Positions 56,901-62,757 of a stretch of 64,000 bases of DNA are shown here, piece by piece. The notes under the pieces were generated by a model, which saw only the letters and a list, made by a program, of their open reading frames with translations, ran no database searches and was not told the origin of the DNA. Numbering within the stretch: the first letter of the stretch is position 1; every line of letters begins with the position of its first letter. This stretch comes from Gallaecimonas xiamenensis 3-C-1. GTDB lineage: Bacteria > Pseudomonadota > Gammaproteobacteria > Enterobacterales > Gallaecimonadaceae. The DNA lies in NCBI RefSeq assembly GCF_000299915.1, contig NZ_AMRI01000021.1, forward strand, positions 19,485 through 83,484, given 5' to 3'. Both the position numbers and the translations under genes were made by a program.

Positions 56901-58404
56901 CAACAGCAACACCGAACGCCATTACCTGCACAAAGACCACCAGGGCTCGGTGATTGCCATCAGCGACAGCCAAGGGAAGATAACCGAGCAGCGCCTTTAC
57001 GACGCCTGGGGCAAAGTGGCGATGACCGTCACCAGCCAAAGTGCTAACCCGCTGCTGTGGTTTACCCAGGTGGTTACCAACCGAGGCTATACCGGCCATG
57101 AGATGCTGCCCGATATGGATCTGATCCATATGAACGGGCGGATTTATGACAGCACCCTAGGCCGCTTTATGCAGGCCGATCCCTTCGTGCAAGCGCCGGG
57201 TAACCTGCAGAACTACAACCGCTACAGCTATGTCATGAATAACCCCATGACGCTAACGGATCCCAGTGGGTTCTTCTTTAGCGGATTGAAGAAGTTCGTC
57301 AAGAAGTATTGGCGGGTAATTGCTGCAGCGGTTATTACATATTTTACAGCTGGAGCTGCGTCTGGTTGGGTTGCTGGGTGGGCTGCTACTGGAACGGCCG
57401 CTAACGCCATCGCAGCCGGTGCCATCGCTGGTGCAGTGGGCGGCTACGTTGCAACAGGATCGTTAAGAGGAGCATTGACTGGCGCTATAACAGGCGCGGC
57501 TTTTGCTGCGGCGGGGTCATATTTTCAAAACGTAGGTCAGGCACAAAGTAATTACAATGCCTTCGCAGATCCTGATTTCCAACTGAATATTAACTCAGCT
57601 GGCCTTACCTCTAGCCAGGTAGCCGGAAAGATTGCTGCTAATGCGATGGTTGGTGGGGTCTCATCCGCAATGAATGGCGGTAAGTTTGGTGATGGCTTTT
57701 TAAGTGCAGGAGTAACTCAAGCCGCTGGGCCACTCTTAGACGGTATCGACTCTTCTAATGCCGGAATGAGCTTAAAACGTGTTACTGCTGCAGCTGTGGT
57801 TGGTGGGACTACATCGGCATTAACAGGTGGTAAATTCGCTAACGGCGCGGTTACGGCGGGCTTTGTATACGCGATGAGAGAGGCAGCATCTAAAATCCAC
57901 CCACAACCAAAACCAAACATAACTGGTAGCGATAAAGTTGCATTTGTTGGTGGTGCGGCGGACAACACATTTGGTGCTCATGCCGTTAAAGGCAAGTATG
58001 AAGATTACATTGATCTTCATGGTGAAGATAGCGCTAGATATTTCGAATGGACGGATGCCGACAAACTTTCAACTTATGTTGCTGACAATCATGGAAGAGT
58101 CACGATTGTCGCACACAGCTATGGCGCCGATGAGGTTGGGCACCTGGTAGCTGGCGGTATGCAAGTCTATAAGCTTGTCACCGTTGACCCTGTCGGATGG
58201 ACCCGGCCGAACATGCAGGCCATAGCCAATAATGCTGTGATCTGGAATAACTACTATTCAACCGGCAGCATGTGGAGTTCTATGAACAATGTTATATCCA
58301 CTGTTGGTGGGGCTTGGAACTCGTTGCCGTCTGGCTATGCAACAAGTAACACCCCAAGCGGCCTGGAACACGTTGCTATTTGCTACATATATTGCCGGCC
58401 ATGA
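50974..58404 (+). CDS. Secreted SpvB/FG-GAP/Rhs polymorphic toxin with a lipase-like tip
   Basis: A 2,476-residue protein. A Sec signal peptide (MNNVSRLFLLSLLGVVSSSAAA) is followed by a D-F-D-G-D calcium-type motif (about residue 96), an SpvB-like domain (about 170-235), many FG-GAP repeats of type D-F-N-G-D-G-x-x-D-L-L (about 512, 558, 627, 692, 787, 837, 893), a TcdB-middle-like region, YD/Rhs repeats, and the Rhs core ending G-R-F-M-Q-A-D-P to D-P-S-G (2096-2099). The tip has a Gly/Ala-rich membrane-like segment (about 2110-2180) and a probable alpha/beta-hydrolase: F-V-G-G-A-A-D, A-H-S-Y-G-A with Ser2382, Asp2405 in V-D-P-V-G-W, and His2466. The ATG at 50974 is chosen since the 15 codons upstream lack a signal-like start. 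It resembles fused TcB/TcC proteins. The lipase activity is inferred. Confidence 0.88.
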   Translation: MNNVSRLFLLSLLGVVSSSAAAWTTYKQGNDYYVRADEQLAIIHASPVIPIPFRNPAGAMKLVLVDGQWQLVAISDADWNALSDSLTVADVSVVEADFDGDLENDLLLLAKGIGGDSFVIGGNYSRLQHFNGTQLNASLVAGADFNGDGQYSADELNAVIKNNHIPSTPATANAIGLTGGQFRVDESGNATYSVSLTVPAGRTQVQPSVALSYSSGNHMDGPLGVGWSLSATSSIHRCPKNIAQEGSIDGVTYGKADRLCLDGQKLFVKGAVTQRPGPNDDSYWQAGRTYVTELASGAEIKAVGNVADGSGYFVVETKAGEKQYYGRRSEANAKLWTAPTNPNATSTVSAWQRDVVADVKGNAILYDYDAPMPGELQLKKITYTAKVSSQGLVTESGGNTVLFQYAPRNITSSLLSGGNVMNKSQLLTNILVYDDAQLSRSLNLYYDSAETLEESTVVTAMQECVSGNSCLPALSFDWQRRAIGGPYNQFFQSPQSLTISGGNGERDYNYLLDFDGDGKTDLLYLSGGRWYFRSNKTGSAVALTLLTISEPEKIKFIDWNGDGTQDILASIGGHWTVLYYAPAESRVIDGCIVNNQPCVVAFEIEKTKSYDLGIPSSGKEGSTLVADFDGDGLQDIIEITNGIVYGYRNVLQEGKGFASSNKLMLTKNNSQVNYMETDKSLSIRDDNLSLVDFNGDGLTDLLASYETVEYRCQDAPRPDITNEEMCSNYRKTGAYWERQAKKWVGVFIGNGSGYNDAAPIILTETSYTSDKRPRAVVSSNYKLSIPADFNGDGLTDLLYRADGKWKYWLSLGNGDGIEGVVDLPIDDDNAYKVKVADINGDGRSDIIYSTSNNGAYVAFAYAPATEPGDVGGLDFSRRLYQLNLKLDDYLQFADADNDGLVDAVHVYSGSLSINYNSRQGQQSDVITGFNTGTRALGTQTHVTYSTLNDATVYTATDSNNATADGVTRRLGRAPMAVVKQVDSDTPSGETVSVGYQYAGALLHTQGRGFLGFEALSATDLQRHVSTTTYYHQRFPLTGMPKSTGRRLSDGTLLSESYTYYPQSLVAPLPTDHAGFQSKLNTYVQNVSGPNGYVVYPYYTRDVNYELDGSGKSTTEQITHQDFYGNLLYSASAVYDSSLSGTFYKETFNDYSDSRFGRLSCTAAVDTRPGGRPLGASNSCGAMASGADAAGKHITKVSHFTYNSDLMLKSEQVDGLYSKTYDYDGYGHVIKAVTQSLVPGEEAISRTEQAVYSKRGLVDHKTTFGTDRNGVQTPAMTSRSEYNGTSAAAVSGRITQVTSISPNNVRQSSFVDAWGRQVQTQSAYGKSQYVTYGSCGSCPAGAVYVERRYGDGAPQQYRYFNKFGLVVQEAGQRLNGKYAVVQTFYDKFARAWKVTEPFEESSPQGVNASAPFNTVEYDLLDRPIVQTGPRGGVSRMGYSLRQVVQTNALGHKVLSKTNANGETVQTIDDAGQVVSKTVSIDNDGVVTSTRVQALFGKDSSARTVEVSRSHINVQGQADWSADLSKGASASRYDGLGNMVAAWDLKAGVGANLDTQVVVAQSALAGQPGVGIDDRLWIAYDGLGRKLAQKSSGNGETVTQCWVYDRAANGLGKVASSWQARQAGNDLTATINCTAAGSSEWVESYQYNRYGQPVLTSTTIDGTVYSAGQSYDSYGRPYRQSFPGEAKLGAEYVYNNLGFLVERYELAEANATGTAVEGSRGPLIDRVTMQDARGNIKRKELGNGLVNYRAFDNTSGFIAGLYVQNSSNTILLSEAFTFDLVGNLTNRNWENNALLFGGSWDKRNETFKYDNLNRLTESLTESLAVQSGGTLSALTQVETYRYDGAGNFLEKGAIKDYAYKAANPYQMVHANGRDYSYDNNGNVTSDGVRQFHYNMADRVTKITKGNSVTEYRYGPGQVRFARTDTRVVDGKTVVIKTLSLGSMERVTETEGGVVKNDKERYDLGDAIVTRHLVAEGKANSNTERHYLHKDHQGSVIAISDSQGKITEQRLYDAWGKVAMTVTSQSANPLLWFTQVVTNRGYTGHEMLPDMDLIHMNGRIYDSTLGRFMQADPFVQAPGNLQNYNRYSYVMNNPMTLTDPSGFFFSGLKKFVKKYWRVIAAAVITYFTAGAASGWVAGWAATGTAANAIAAGAIAGAVGGYVATGSLRGALTGAITGAAFAAAGSYFQNVGQAQSNYNAFADPDFQLNINSAGLTSSQVAGKIAANAMVGGVSSAMNGGKFGDGFLSAGVTQAAGPLLDGIDSSNAGMSLKRVTAAAVVGGTTSALTGGKFANGAVTAGFVYAMREAASKIHPQPKPNITGSDKVAFVGGAADNTFGAHAVKGKYEDYIDLHGEDSARYFEWTDADKLSTYVADNHGRVTIVAHSYGADEVGHLVAGGMQVYKLVTVDPVGWTRPNMQAIANNAVIWNNYYSTGSMWSSMNNVISTVGGAWNSLPSGYATSNTPSGLEHVAICYIYCRP

Positions 58405-58415
58405 GGGATCGAAGT

Positions 58416-59150
58416 ATGAAAATGAACAGCTATCTTTTTAAACTGGCCATGATTGTCTTTTTGTCGACATTGTTTGGCTGTGCGATTAGCTCCCCGGAAG
58501 ATTTAAGGGTTGAAAAACTTAGCTTGGCCAAGGTCACTCCAGAAACAAAAGAGGAAATTGATTATGGTCGTTATGTGGATGAAGACGGTAGTTTTTATCG
58601 GCTAAGATTAGAACTGTCTACAGATACTGATTTGGTAAAGTTGGGCCAAGAATATCACTTAATTTATCAACCTTATTTTTGTGAGCGTTCCGATTACAAA
58701 GTGCATATGAGTAGAGGGCAATTGTATTGGAGCGGGAAGGATGTGCAGGGATTAGGATTATTAATGGAGTATGGCAGAGAAGAGGTTCCAGAAGGGAGTA
58801 TTTCAAAAGAACCTGAATACCAAACAATACGATCGGTCGATAAGGGAAAAAAACAGCGAAATGCCGAAGAAAACCTTGGTTCTGATAGTGCTGATGAGCG
58901 TCATATCTATACCATGTACTTAGGGCTTTATTCCCCAGAAGTTGAAAGTTGGAAAAAGAACTCAGGCAGTAGCCACCAAAATGAGTTTGAGGCATATGAT
59001 CTGGTCGTTCAGCCGGAAGATGTGTGTATCGTTATTGAAGGTCGAATGCAGCTTGGTGGTGGTTTCCAATCGAACGTAGTGAAAATTGACAGGGGAATGA
59101 TCAAGACGGTGTTGAATGGAATGGAGCCTGTCACCCTTAAAGAAAAATAG
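58416..59150 (+). CDS. Lipoprotein, probable immunity protein of the Rhs toxin
   Basis: A 244-residue lipoprotein: a signal peptide with lipobox L-F-G-C (Cys22) followed by Ala, which favours outer-membrane sorting. The mature protein is mixed alpha/beta and charged, with Y-H-L-I-Y-Q-P-Y-F-C and a C-terminal beta stretch (D-V-C-I-V-I-E-G-R-M-Q-L). No family recognised. It starts 11 bp after the toxin stop with GAGGGATC before its ATG and has the same AT-rich composition as the toxin tip. Position, size and periplasmic location suit an immunity protein to a membrane-attacking lipase. Confidence 0.75.
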   Translation: MKMNSYLFKLAMIVFLSTLFGCAISSPEDLRVEKLSLAKVTPETKEEIDYGRYVDEDGSFYRLRLELSTDTDLVKLGQEYHLIYQPYFCERSDYKVHMSRGQLYWSGKDVQGLGLLMEYGREEVPEGSISKEPEYQTIRSVDKGKKQRNAEENLGSDSADERHIYTMYLGLYSPEVESWKKNSGSSHQNEFEAYDLVVQPEDVCIVIEGRMQLGGGFQSNVVKIDRGMIKTVLNGMEPVTLKEK

Positions 59151-59191
59151 AAATATAAAGAGGAGGCAACTGAAAAAGAGTCTAAAAACTG

Positions 59192-59226
59192 AAGAAACTG
59201 AAGAGGACACCCATCTTCAGTTTCTT
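59192..59226. promoter_or_regulatory. Perfect 12-bp hairpin downstream of the immunity gene
   Basis: AAGAAACTGAAG and CTTCAGTTTCTT are separated by 11 nt. Only GAAATTT follows, so it is a weak terminator at best; it could instead stabilise the mRNA end or bind a protein. It separates the toxin/immunity pair from the small-gene operon. Confidence 0.6.
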
Positions 59227-59265
59227 GAAATTTCAGTAAGTTAGTACGTTAGTGAGGGTTAGAGT

Positions 59266-59631
59266 GTGAAAGGACGTTTAACCGTTAACAGCGAGCCATG
59301 CAGTCTAAACCAGTATAAGAAGTGGCTCCTACTATCATTGCTTTTAACTTCAACGGTTTCTCATGCCGCAGGCGTGACGGGGCTAGTGAAAAGGATCTAC
59401 CCTAATGCGTTGGGGGAAGTTTATTTTCAGTTAAAGGCTGATAGCTGTAATAGTGATTATAAATACTATCAGTTTGACGGGAAAACTGAGGCGGGTAAGT
59501 TGTGGTATAGCCTGCTACTGTCCTCTGCAACTACAGCCAAAATTGTGAAGATTCGATTTGATGGCGACGATCAGCCATGCAATCCAGACCAGAATAAGAG
59601 GGTATCTTACCTTTATGTTGACTATGACTAA
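59266..59631 (+). CDS. Small exported Cys-containing protein, family member C
   Basis: A 121-residue protein; GTG start with GAGGG upstream. An N-terminal extension of about 17 residues precedes the signal-peptide core K-K-W-L-L-L-S-L-L-L, cleaved near S-H-A. Mature pattern: V-T-G-L-V-K-R-I, strand E-V-Y-F-Q-L, Cys in D-S-C-N, helix W-Y-S-L-L-L-S-S-A-T-T, late Cys in Q-P-C-N, and a final strand Y-L-Y-V-D-Y. First gene of a five-gene operon; overlaps the next by 8 bp. Confidence 0.7.
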   Translation: MKGRLTVNSEPCSLNQYKKWLLLSLLLTSTVSHAAGVTGLVKRIYPNALGEVYFQLKADSCNSDYKYYQFDGKTEAGKLWYSLLLSSATTAKIVKIRFDGDDQPCNPDQNKRVSYLYVDYD

Positions 59632-59962
59632 CCTGATCAAGCGGTTATTATTGCTACCTTTTTTATGCTTATCACTTTCCAGCATGGCAACAGAGTCTAT
59701 GAATAGTGGGTATATAAAAGGCTTGTCCTATCGGAGTGGGTGGGTAACATTCAGGGTGGTCGATGGGGCCGGTATTAATCAATGTGAGCCATGCCCAACC
59801 GATCCTGGTGCTTTGGGGACAGGGCGTTGCTGGATACCGGAACAAAGGGCTGCTCAGCTCAGCTTGTTATTGAGTGCCCTTGCTATGGGCAAGAAGATTA
59901 ATGGCCGTGTCTATGCTAAGGAGAGCAATTGTGAGATCTACCAAATGTCCATTGAAGACTAG
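59624..59962 (+). CDS. Small exported Cys-containing protein, family member D
   Basis: A 112-residue protein; the ATG at 59624 overlaps the previous stop by 8 bp. The signal peptide runs to about S-S-M-A. Mature pattern: strand I-K-G-L-S-Y, strand W-V-T-F-R-V-V, a Cys-rich loop (C-E-P-C, then R-C-W), helix L-S-L-L-L-S-A-L-A-M-G-K-K, late Cys in S-N-C-E-I-Y. It has more Cys than its relatives. An upstream ATG at 59615 is equally possible. Confidence 0.65.
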   Translation: MTNLIKRLLLLPFLCLSLSSMATESMNSGYIKGLSYRSGWVTFRVVDGAGINQCEPCPTDPGALGTGRCWIPEQRAAQLSLLLSALAMGKKINGRVYAKESNCEIYQMSIED

Positions 59963-60281
59963 CCTTCTTCTTTTTTTTCTATCATTTTCTGCTCTTTCTG
60001 ATTCATACGATGGCTGGTCAGACCCGAACACCATAGCCAGCATCCGTGTATATTCTGTTAATCAAGTTTTGGTGACCATGAGCTCGGCCGCCAACCCCGG
60101 TAACTGTGATGACACGTCCTACTTGTCCCTTTATAACCCAGATAGCGAGAGTGGTAAACGTGCCTACTCGGCGCTGTTGACTGCTTATGCGGCAGGCAAA
60201 AAGGTTAACTTAGCTTTGGCTGGGTGTACTGGAGGTGGCACTCATGGTTGGCCGATCATTCAACAGGTTTGGTTGCAATGA
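59931..60281 (+). CDS. Small exported Cys-containing protein, family member E
   Basis: A 116-residue protein. The start is a GTG at 59931, inside the previous gene (32-bp overlap), because AAGGAG lies 7 bp upstream and it begins a normal signal peptide (K-T-S-L-L-L-F-F-L-S-F-S-A-L). Mature pattern: I-A-S-I-R-V-Y, V-L-V-T-M, Cys in G-N-C-D-D, helix A-Y-S-A-L-L-T-A-Y-A-A-G-K-K-V, then A-G-C and W-P-I-I-Q-Q-V-W-L. This is the clearest example of the family's C-terminal motif. Confidence 0.72.
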   Translation: MRSTKCPLKTSLLLFFLSFSALSDSYDGWSDPNTIASIRVYSVNQVLVTMSSAANPGNCDDTSYLSLYNPDSESGKRAYSALLTAYAAGKKVNLALAGCTGGGTHGWPIIQQVWLQ

Positions 60282-60631
60282 AAATGCATCGTATCTTTAT
60301 GGTAGGTCTACTCTGCGCCTTTAATGCTAATAAGGCGATTAGCGAAGAATTATCCACAACAACTAAAATAAAAAGCCTCTTCATGGGGCCTAGTTACCCC
60401 AGTCTGGTTTTTATTGCTGTCAAGGATAGACCTACCCAAGTCCGACCTTCTCACTGTGAGGAAAATGTAAACTTTGACTTTGTTTTGGATTTAAAGGCCG
60501 ATTCAGGAAGAGAGTATTACTCAGCTCTGTTGACTGCGAAGGCGTCCAATGCAACGGTAAGGTTGCAGTCCTACGATAATTGTAATCTCTACCCTAGCGT
60601 ACCCCAAGTGAAGAGCATCTGGCTTAAATAA
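60278..60631 (+). CDS. Small exported Cys-containing protein, family member F
   Basis: A 117-residue protein; ATGA overlap with the preceding gene. Signal peptide M-K-M-H-R-I-F-M-V-G-L-L to about A-I-S. Mature pattern: I-K-S-L-F-M, strand S-L-V-F-I-A-V, Cys in S-H-C-E-E, helix Y-Y-S-A-L-L-T-A-K-A-S-N-A-T-V, late Cys in N-C-N-L-Y-P, and V-K-S-I-W-L at the end. The helix is almost identical to that of member E while the rest differs. Confidence 0.72.
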   Translation: MKMHRIFMVGLLCAFNANKAISEELSTTTKIKSLFMGPSYPSLVFIAVKDRPTQVRPSHCEENVNFDFVLDLKADSGREYYSALLTAKASNATVRLQSYDNCNLYPSVPQVKSIWLK

Positions 60632-60641
60632 GGAGTTTGAT

Positions 60642-60980
60642 ATGCGGATATGGGTGCTACTGATCACTTTGTTTTCTCCGACTCTTGCATGGGCCGATAC
60701 CATGTGCAAAGGCCAAGTGAACGATCTTGTTGTTTCTCGAGGCGGCGTTGTGCTCTTAAGTGGGCCGGGAGATATAAAGTCAGCATATATTTGTTCAGTG
60801 GTGAGCAAGAATAATAATGTCGAACCGGAAGCCTGTAAGGTTATGTACAGTACATTATTGGCTGCGAAGCTAAGTGATCATGATGTTATTGTAACTTTTA
60901 ATCCGGAAATCACAGATTGTTCAGCAGTTCCTTCTTGGAAGTGGGCTGTAGGTTTTAATTGGGTTTATATTACAAAGTAA
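60642..60980 (+). CDS. Small exported Cys-containing protein, family member G
   Basis: A 112-residue protein with AAGGAG 7 bp before its ATG, 10 bp after the previous gene. Signal peptide ends at A-W-A. Mature pattern: V-N-D-L-V-V, strand V-V-L-L-S, Cys in Y-I-C-S and E-A-C-K, helix M-Y-S-T-L-L-A-A-K-L-S-D-H-D-V, late Cys in D-C-S, and V-Y-I-T at the end. Last gene of the operon; a terminator begins 2 bp after its stop. Confidence 0.72.
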   Translation: MRIWVLLITLFSPTLAWADTMCKGQVNDLVVSRGGVVLLSGPGDIKSAYICSVVSKNNNVEPEACKVMYSTLLAAKLSDHDVIVTFNPEITDCSAVPSWKWAVGFNWVYITK

Positions 60981-60981
60981 T

Positions 60982-61026
60982 GTTCTTTCATAATATCTGA
61001 GAAAGTATTATGGAGAACTCTTTTTT
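60982..61026 (+). terminator. Intrinsic terminator of the small-gene operon
   Basis: A long AT-rich stem: GTTCT plus CATAATA on the left (60982-60995) pairs with TATTATG plus AGAAC on the right (61006-61018), followed by TCTTTTTT. Confidence 0.75.
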
Positions 61027-61406
61027 AGAAATTATTTTAAAAAAACTGCCGTGTTGAGCTAGAGAAGCTTTCCTCATTTAGTTGGGTGGTTTTTCGTTAT
61101 ATCTCGAATGCTTACCAAGAGTTAAACTTGGATGCGTCTGTGTCCTTGATATCTATTGAAGGGTTGATTCTATCAGGTAAGCCATCAACAATTATTTTGA
61201 CGAAATTGATGTACTAGTAAAAGGTTCTGTTAGGGTTATTGGAAAGCTTCGGCTGTAAGCTTGATTTAGGGTTTAATGGCAATCTCGTTCCATATATCAT
61301 CATGGATGGGAATTGTATTCACCCACTATTGAGCTGGTGGTATTTCATAATGTATAGTCAGTGTGGTGCTATCGTTATGTTTCATTATTTCCGGTGGAGA
61401 CTTCTT
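61027..61406. other. AT-rich intergenic region before small gene H
   Basis: About 380 bp. A frame without a start codon is open for about 50 codons (61063-61218) and could be a remnant. The bases before 61407 carry GGTGGAG, used as the ribosome-binding site of the next gene. Confidence 0.45.
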
Positions 61407-61736
61407 GTGAAATTTTCTGTATTACTCTTTTCTGCGATTGCTTCTATTCCCTGTTTCGCTGGCCAGTGGTCAGAAGCAACACCAGTAACAAAGATATTTC
61501 CTCACTCTACTTTGAATGAGAAAGGAACTGTCTACTTTTCTTTCGCGCAAGTTATCAATCCAGGCAGTTGTAATCAGAGCGGCCAGGTGGCATTACTCAA
61601 ATCCAACCAACTGGAATCTGAGATTTATTCACTCTTGCTATCAGCTTTTATGGCAGATAAAAAAGTCACTTACTATGCAGAAGGCTGTGACGCTCTGGGG
61701 TATCCTGTGATGCTGCATGCGGCTGTCTCCCAGTAA
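61407..61736 (+). CDS. Small exported Cys-containing protein, family member H
   Basis: A 109-residue protein. GTG start at 61407 chosen because GGTGGAG lies 7 bp before it and the signal peptide begins there (V-K-F-S-V-L-L-F-S-A-I-A to C-F-A); longer versions from 61239 or 61377 would bury the signal peptide. Mature pattern: V-T-K-I-F, strand V-Y-F-S-F, Cys in G-S-C-N, helix I-Y-S-L-L-L-S-A-F-M-A-D-K-K-V, then E-G-C and Y-P-V-M-L. It stands alone after the operon terminator, 12 bp before repeat R2. Confidence 0.68.
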   Translation: MKFSVLLFSAIASIPCFAGQWSEATPVTKIFPHSTLNEKGTVYFSFAQVINPGSCNQSGQVALLKSNQLESEIYSLLLSAFMADKKVTYYAEGCDALGYPVMLHAAVSQ

Positions 61737-61748
61737 TGGCGGGCCTTC

Positions 61749-61820
61749 TTTGAATAATGAGGGCTTAAAATCTGTCGCACAGTTTATTTGATCTATGGTC
61801 ATCGGAATCAACCTGATATC
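61749..61820. repeat. Imperfect direct repeat R2 (right copy)
   Basis: Right partner of 48832-48913, in the same orientation, about 12.9 kb away; 41 of 50 bases agree in the aligned left part. Unlike R1, no Tli4-like gene adjoins it. Confidence 0.65.
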
Positions 61821-61940
61821 AAAAAAACAAAGGACCCCCATCCTTTGCGTAACCATGAAGCTCGAATTCGAGGTGTGTCGACGCTGCCATATGAATAGCG
61901 TCCGATAATGCTTACTTCGCTGTGATATCGAGTGTTGCTG

Positions 61941-62156
61941 CTAAAAACGCAAGTTTGAGGTGAGCGGGACGAGCAGCAAGCATTGGGGGCGTAGAAACGG
62001 GGGTATGGATGCGCGTTCACCGTTACAGGTCAGCTTGCCAGCCTGGTAACGGCTGACCAACAGCGGTAGCGAGAACAGCTGCTCCCAGCGACTTATAACA
62101 GCCTCATCGTCTAACGCTTCTGCGGCTTTCGCATCGCCATGCATTACCAGATAGTT
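61941..62156 (-). pseudogene. Remnant of a REP-associated (IS200-like) tyrosine transposase
   Basis: The minus-strand frame reads N-Y-L-V-M-H-G-D-A, E-A-L-D-D-E-A-V-I-S-R-W-E-Q-L-F and L-L-V-S-R-Y-Q-A-G-K. This resembles the part just after the H-Y-H catalytic motif of REP-associated transposases. A stop immediately precedes it and the C-terminal half is missing, so only an internal fragment survives. The identification is from memory of the family pattern. Confidence 0.6.
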
Positions 62157-62262
62157 TTAGCGACTACGCCCGCACCTACATAAGATTTACCGCTCGGCCC
62201 GGTACCTGAGTTCGGTGGGTTTTAATGTGTTGAAAGATTGAGTTTGCCTTCTGCTGGAATAA

Positions 62263-62286
62263 AAAAGCCGCCTGAGGGCGGCTTTT
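62263..62286. terminator. Orphan bidirectional terminator-like hairpin
   Basis: Stem GCCGCC / GGCGGC with loop TGAG, A6 before and T4 after. No intact gene ends beside it; probably left from a lost gene. Confidence 0.7.
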
Positions 62287-62757
62287 CTGATGGCGTTTGG
62301 GGGCGTTGGTATAAACTTAGCTTCTCTGTACCGACGGTTTGTAAAGCCGGGACTACAAAGGCCATCCCTGGCCTTAGCCCCAAGGGACATCGTCGCTTCG
62401 CTCCGATGTTCAAACCTGCCCCATTGAGCTTTGTCGCATCAGCGGCGCTCCACGTAAAGTGGGCCCAAAGCGGGTAGCTTGGTTACCCTTCGATTTTTTG
62501 AGTACAAAAGTGGGAATCCCATATTGATACTCATATTGTTATATTATTGAACTCATTGTTTGCGCTTCTGAAAGCAATTTTTCACAGCGCAGTCAATAAA
62601 TGTAAAGCCCATGTCGCCAATATGAGTTAAGCAGTCATGTCGCCTGTCGACGAAGGGTATGGCGATGAGCTGAAAACGCAGTGTAGACCTGCGTCAGTCA
62701 TGGCAACTAACGGCCTTATGAAAAGGGGTGCATAAGCGCTTCTTGGGAAGAATCACA
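62287..62757. other. Intergenic region upstream of the discoidin lipoprotein gene
   Basis: About 470 bp with no gene supported. It holds a 6-bp hairpin with a 7-nt loop (ACGCAG / CTGCGT, 62676-62694) in what would be the leader of the next gene, and an AT-rich stretch at 62,515-62,570 that could hold its promoter. Confidence 0.45.

Noticed and set aside
50974..58404. Rhs protein as a T6SS-delivered effector
   Set aside because: It begins with a Sec signal peptide and an SpvB/FG-GAP body, without PAAR, and no VgrG or adaptor gene is near.
62222..62413. 63-67-codon leftward frames around the orphan terminator
   Set aside because: They translate straight through a terminator hairpin and low-complexity repeats; no protein family is recognisable.
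62640..62757. Possible c-di-GMP (GEMM) riboswitch before the discoidin lipoprotein
   Set aside because: Only a small hairpin is visible; the conserved GEMM core sequences and tetraloop receptor were not found.
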